A stretch of DNA of 5,974 nt from an uncultured Desulfovibrio sp. (GTDB lineage: Bacteria > Desulfobacterota > Desulfovibrionia > Desulfovibrionales > Desulfovibrionaceae), in the NCBI GenBank assembly GCA_947176055.1, contig CAMWPE010000154.1:1-5974 (forward strand), read 5' to 3'. The notes below the pieces were generated by a model. It was not told the origin of the DNA. It made no database searches and saw only the letters and a program-made list of their open reading frames with translations. Positions 5,250 through 5,974 of this stretch are shown here, piece after piece. Numbering within the stretch: the stretch's first letter is position 1; each line of letters starts with the position of its first letter. Made by a program: the position numbers and the translations under genes.

Positions 5250-5392
5250 CCCACACCTCCTATCTACCGAAAAGAACCGTTAAAAATGACCGTCGCGCGG
5301 GGCTGATTCCTTCTCCCCCGCTCCCCTGAATAGCATATATTAATTTATCCTTTACAACATCTTGATTTTATTAGAGATAAACTCGCCGCGAG
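5250..5392 (-). promoter_or_regulatory. Leader of CRISPR array 2
   Basis: 5250-5301 is 41/52 identical to the array 1 leader, and ATAGCATA (5330-5337), CTTGA (5361-5365) and CCGCGAG (5386-5392) keep the array 1 spacing to within one base. On the transcribed strand TATGCTAT is a possible -10 box 80 nt before the first repeat, with TTGTAA upstream. The strict spacing fits recognition by the transcription machinery or by integration host-type proteins together with Cas1-Cas2. Confidence 0.8.
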
Positions 5393-5463
5393 CGTTTGGC
5401 TTCCCAATTTATATTTAATCAATCCTATTCGTTTGTTACAGATTTTAACCGAAATTAGCAAAA
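5393..5463. other. Intergenic stretch between array 2 leader and the right-edge gene
   Basis: This is an A/T-rich stretch with no gene-like frame. It holds the 3' flank of the right-edge gene and the outer leader. I see no clear terminator hairpin. Confidence 0.5.
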
Positions 5464-5974
5464 TCACTCCCGACCCTCGAGTATCATTCGCGCGACTTTC
5501 ACCTTTTCTTTCTGCTTTTTGGTCAGCTCCTTCCCCTCCCATTTATTAATCCTGATCCAGTAAGCCTTCAGGGCTTCCGCGGCTTTTATTTTCAGGTCGC
5601 CGTATCGCTCCAGTTTCGCGTAAATGGCGCTCGCCATATTTTCCGTCGCGTCCGGCTGGACGAGTTCCCATAGCTCCCGTTCTTCCGGCGACAGTTTCGC
5701 CAGCTCCTCCTCGCGTTTTCTGGCCGCTTCCGCGGCTTCCCGCTCCCGCGCCTCCCTTTCTTCCCTGACCTTCCTCTCTTTCGCTTCCCTCTCCGCCATT
5801 TTTTCGCTCTCTTCCAGGAACATGGCGTCAATGGCTTCGATGCTCTTTTGGTATTCGTCAAAAGAACAGCGCTTGAGAACTATCCAGCCAAAAGGCAGGA
5901 GTTTATCCGCTAGCGCGCGACTCGTTCCGCCCTTTTCGGGCCCGCTTACGGTGACGCATTCAATATGCGAGAAC
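5464..5974 (-). CDS. Partial protein with coiled coil and helical tail, start beyond the right edge
   Basis: The frame is open from the TGA at 5464 to the right edge, so this is the C-terminal 169 residues of a longer protein. The ATG at 5823 is probably internal, because the frame upstream of it reads like protein. Visible parts, numbered from the edge: a segment VTVSGPEKGGTSRALADKLL then PFGWIVLKR (7-35); a long charged Glu/Arg/Lys helix, surely coiled coil (about 48-95); and a helical tail starting LSPEERELWEL (94-104), passing ALKAYWIRINKWEGKELTKK (134-153) and ending MILEGRE. The GW-hydrophobic segment after a Gly/Ser/Arg-rich stretch faintly recalls the C-terminal end of type III RAMP proteins such as Csm5. 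I hold that as a weak guess only. It is transcribed toward array 2. Confidence 0.75.
   Translation of the reverse strand, partial: FSHIECVTVSGPEKGGTSRALADKLLPFGWIVLKRCSFDEYQKSIEAIDAMFLEESEKMAEREAKERKVREEREAREREAAEAARKREEELAKLSPEERELWELVQPDATENMASAIYAKLERYGDLKIKAAEALKAYWIRINKWEGKELTKKQKEKVKVARMILEGRE

Noticed and set aside
4842..5306. 154-codon plus-strand frame with a repeated LNPFKNQVYLY peptide
   Set aside because: It is a translation of CRISPR repeats and spacers on the strand opposite to array transcription. The peptide repeat is the DNA repeat, not a protein repeat.
5464..5823. Complete 119-residue gene starting at the ATG at 5823
   Set aside because: The frame stays open to the window edge and the upstream residues read like protein, so this ATG is probably internal to a longer gene.

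Overview
This is a bacterial-type CRISPR adaptation and accessory locus. Everything with a supported function reads on the minus strand (right to left). The standard genetic code fits, because TGA and TAG end genes and none is read through. GC content is intermediate and uneven: cas1 and the ADP-ribosylglycohydrolase gene are rich in CG-type codons, while the CARF gene and the arrays are visibly A/T-richer. I cannot place the organism below the level of bacteria.

Layout from right to left. (1) A gene runs off the right edge, with visible part 5464-5974. It ends in a charged coiled coil and a helical tail, and its start lies outside the window. (2) A leader (5250-5392) feeds CRISPR array 2 (4790-5249; 7 repeats, 6 spacers). 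(3) An operon follows: a 91-residue protein, two very short open frames joined by start/stop overlaps, cas1 (GTG start), cas2 (TTG start), a 203-bp gap, a CARF-HEPN ribonuclease of the Csm6/Csx1-like Cas02710 type, and after 36 bp an ADP-ribosylglycohydrolase. (4) A second leader (404-545) feeds CRISPR array 1 (12-403; 6 repeats, 5 spacers).

The two arrays have the same orientation, sister leaders and 35-bp repeats that differ at three positions. Both probably receive spacers from the single Cas1-Cas2 pair. A CARF-HEPN protein implies a cyclic-oligoadenylate-producing type III (Cas10) effector, but the window holds no cas10, cas7, cas5, cas6, cas3 or cas9. The effector must lie outside it, possibly to the right, where the truncated gene has faint RAMP-like features.

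Most notable: the ADP-ribosylglycohydrolase placed as the last gene of the CARF operon; a chain of two mini-ORFs linking the 91-residue gene to cas1 through ATGA, ATGA and GTGA junctions; a Cas2 lacking the usual active-site Asp; equally spaced motifs in the two leaders; and a spacer whose translation reads like the Walker B segment of a conjugation coupling ATPase.
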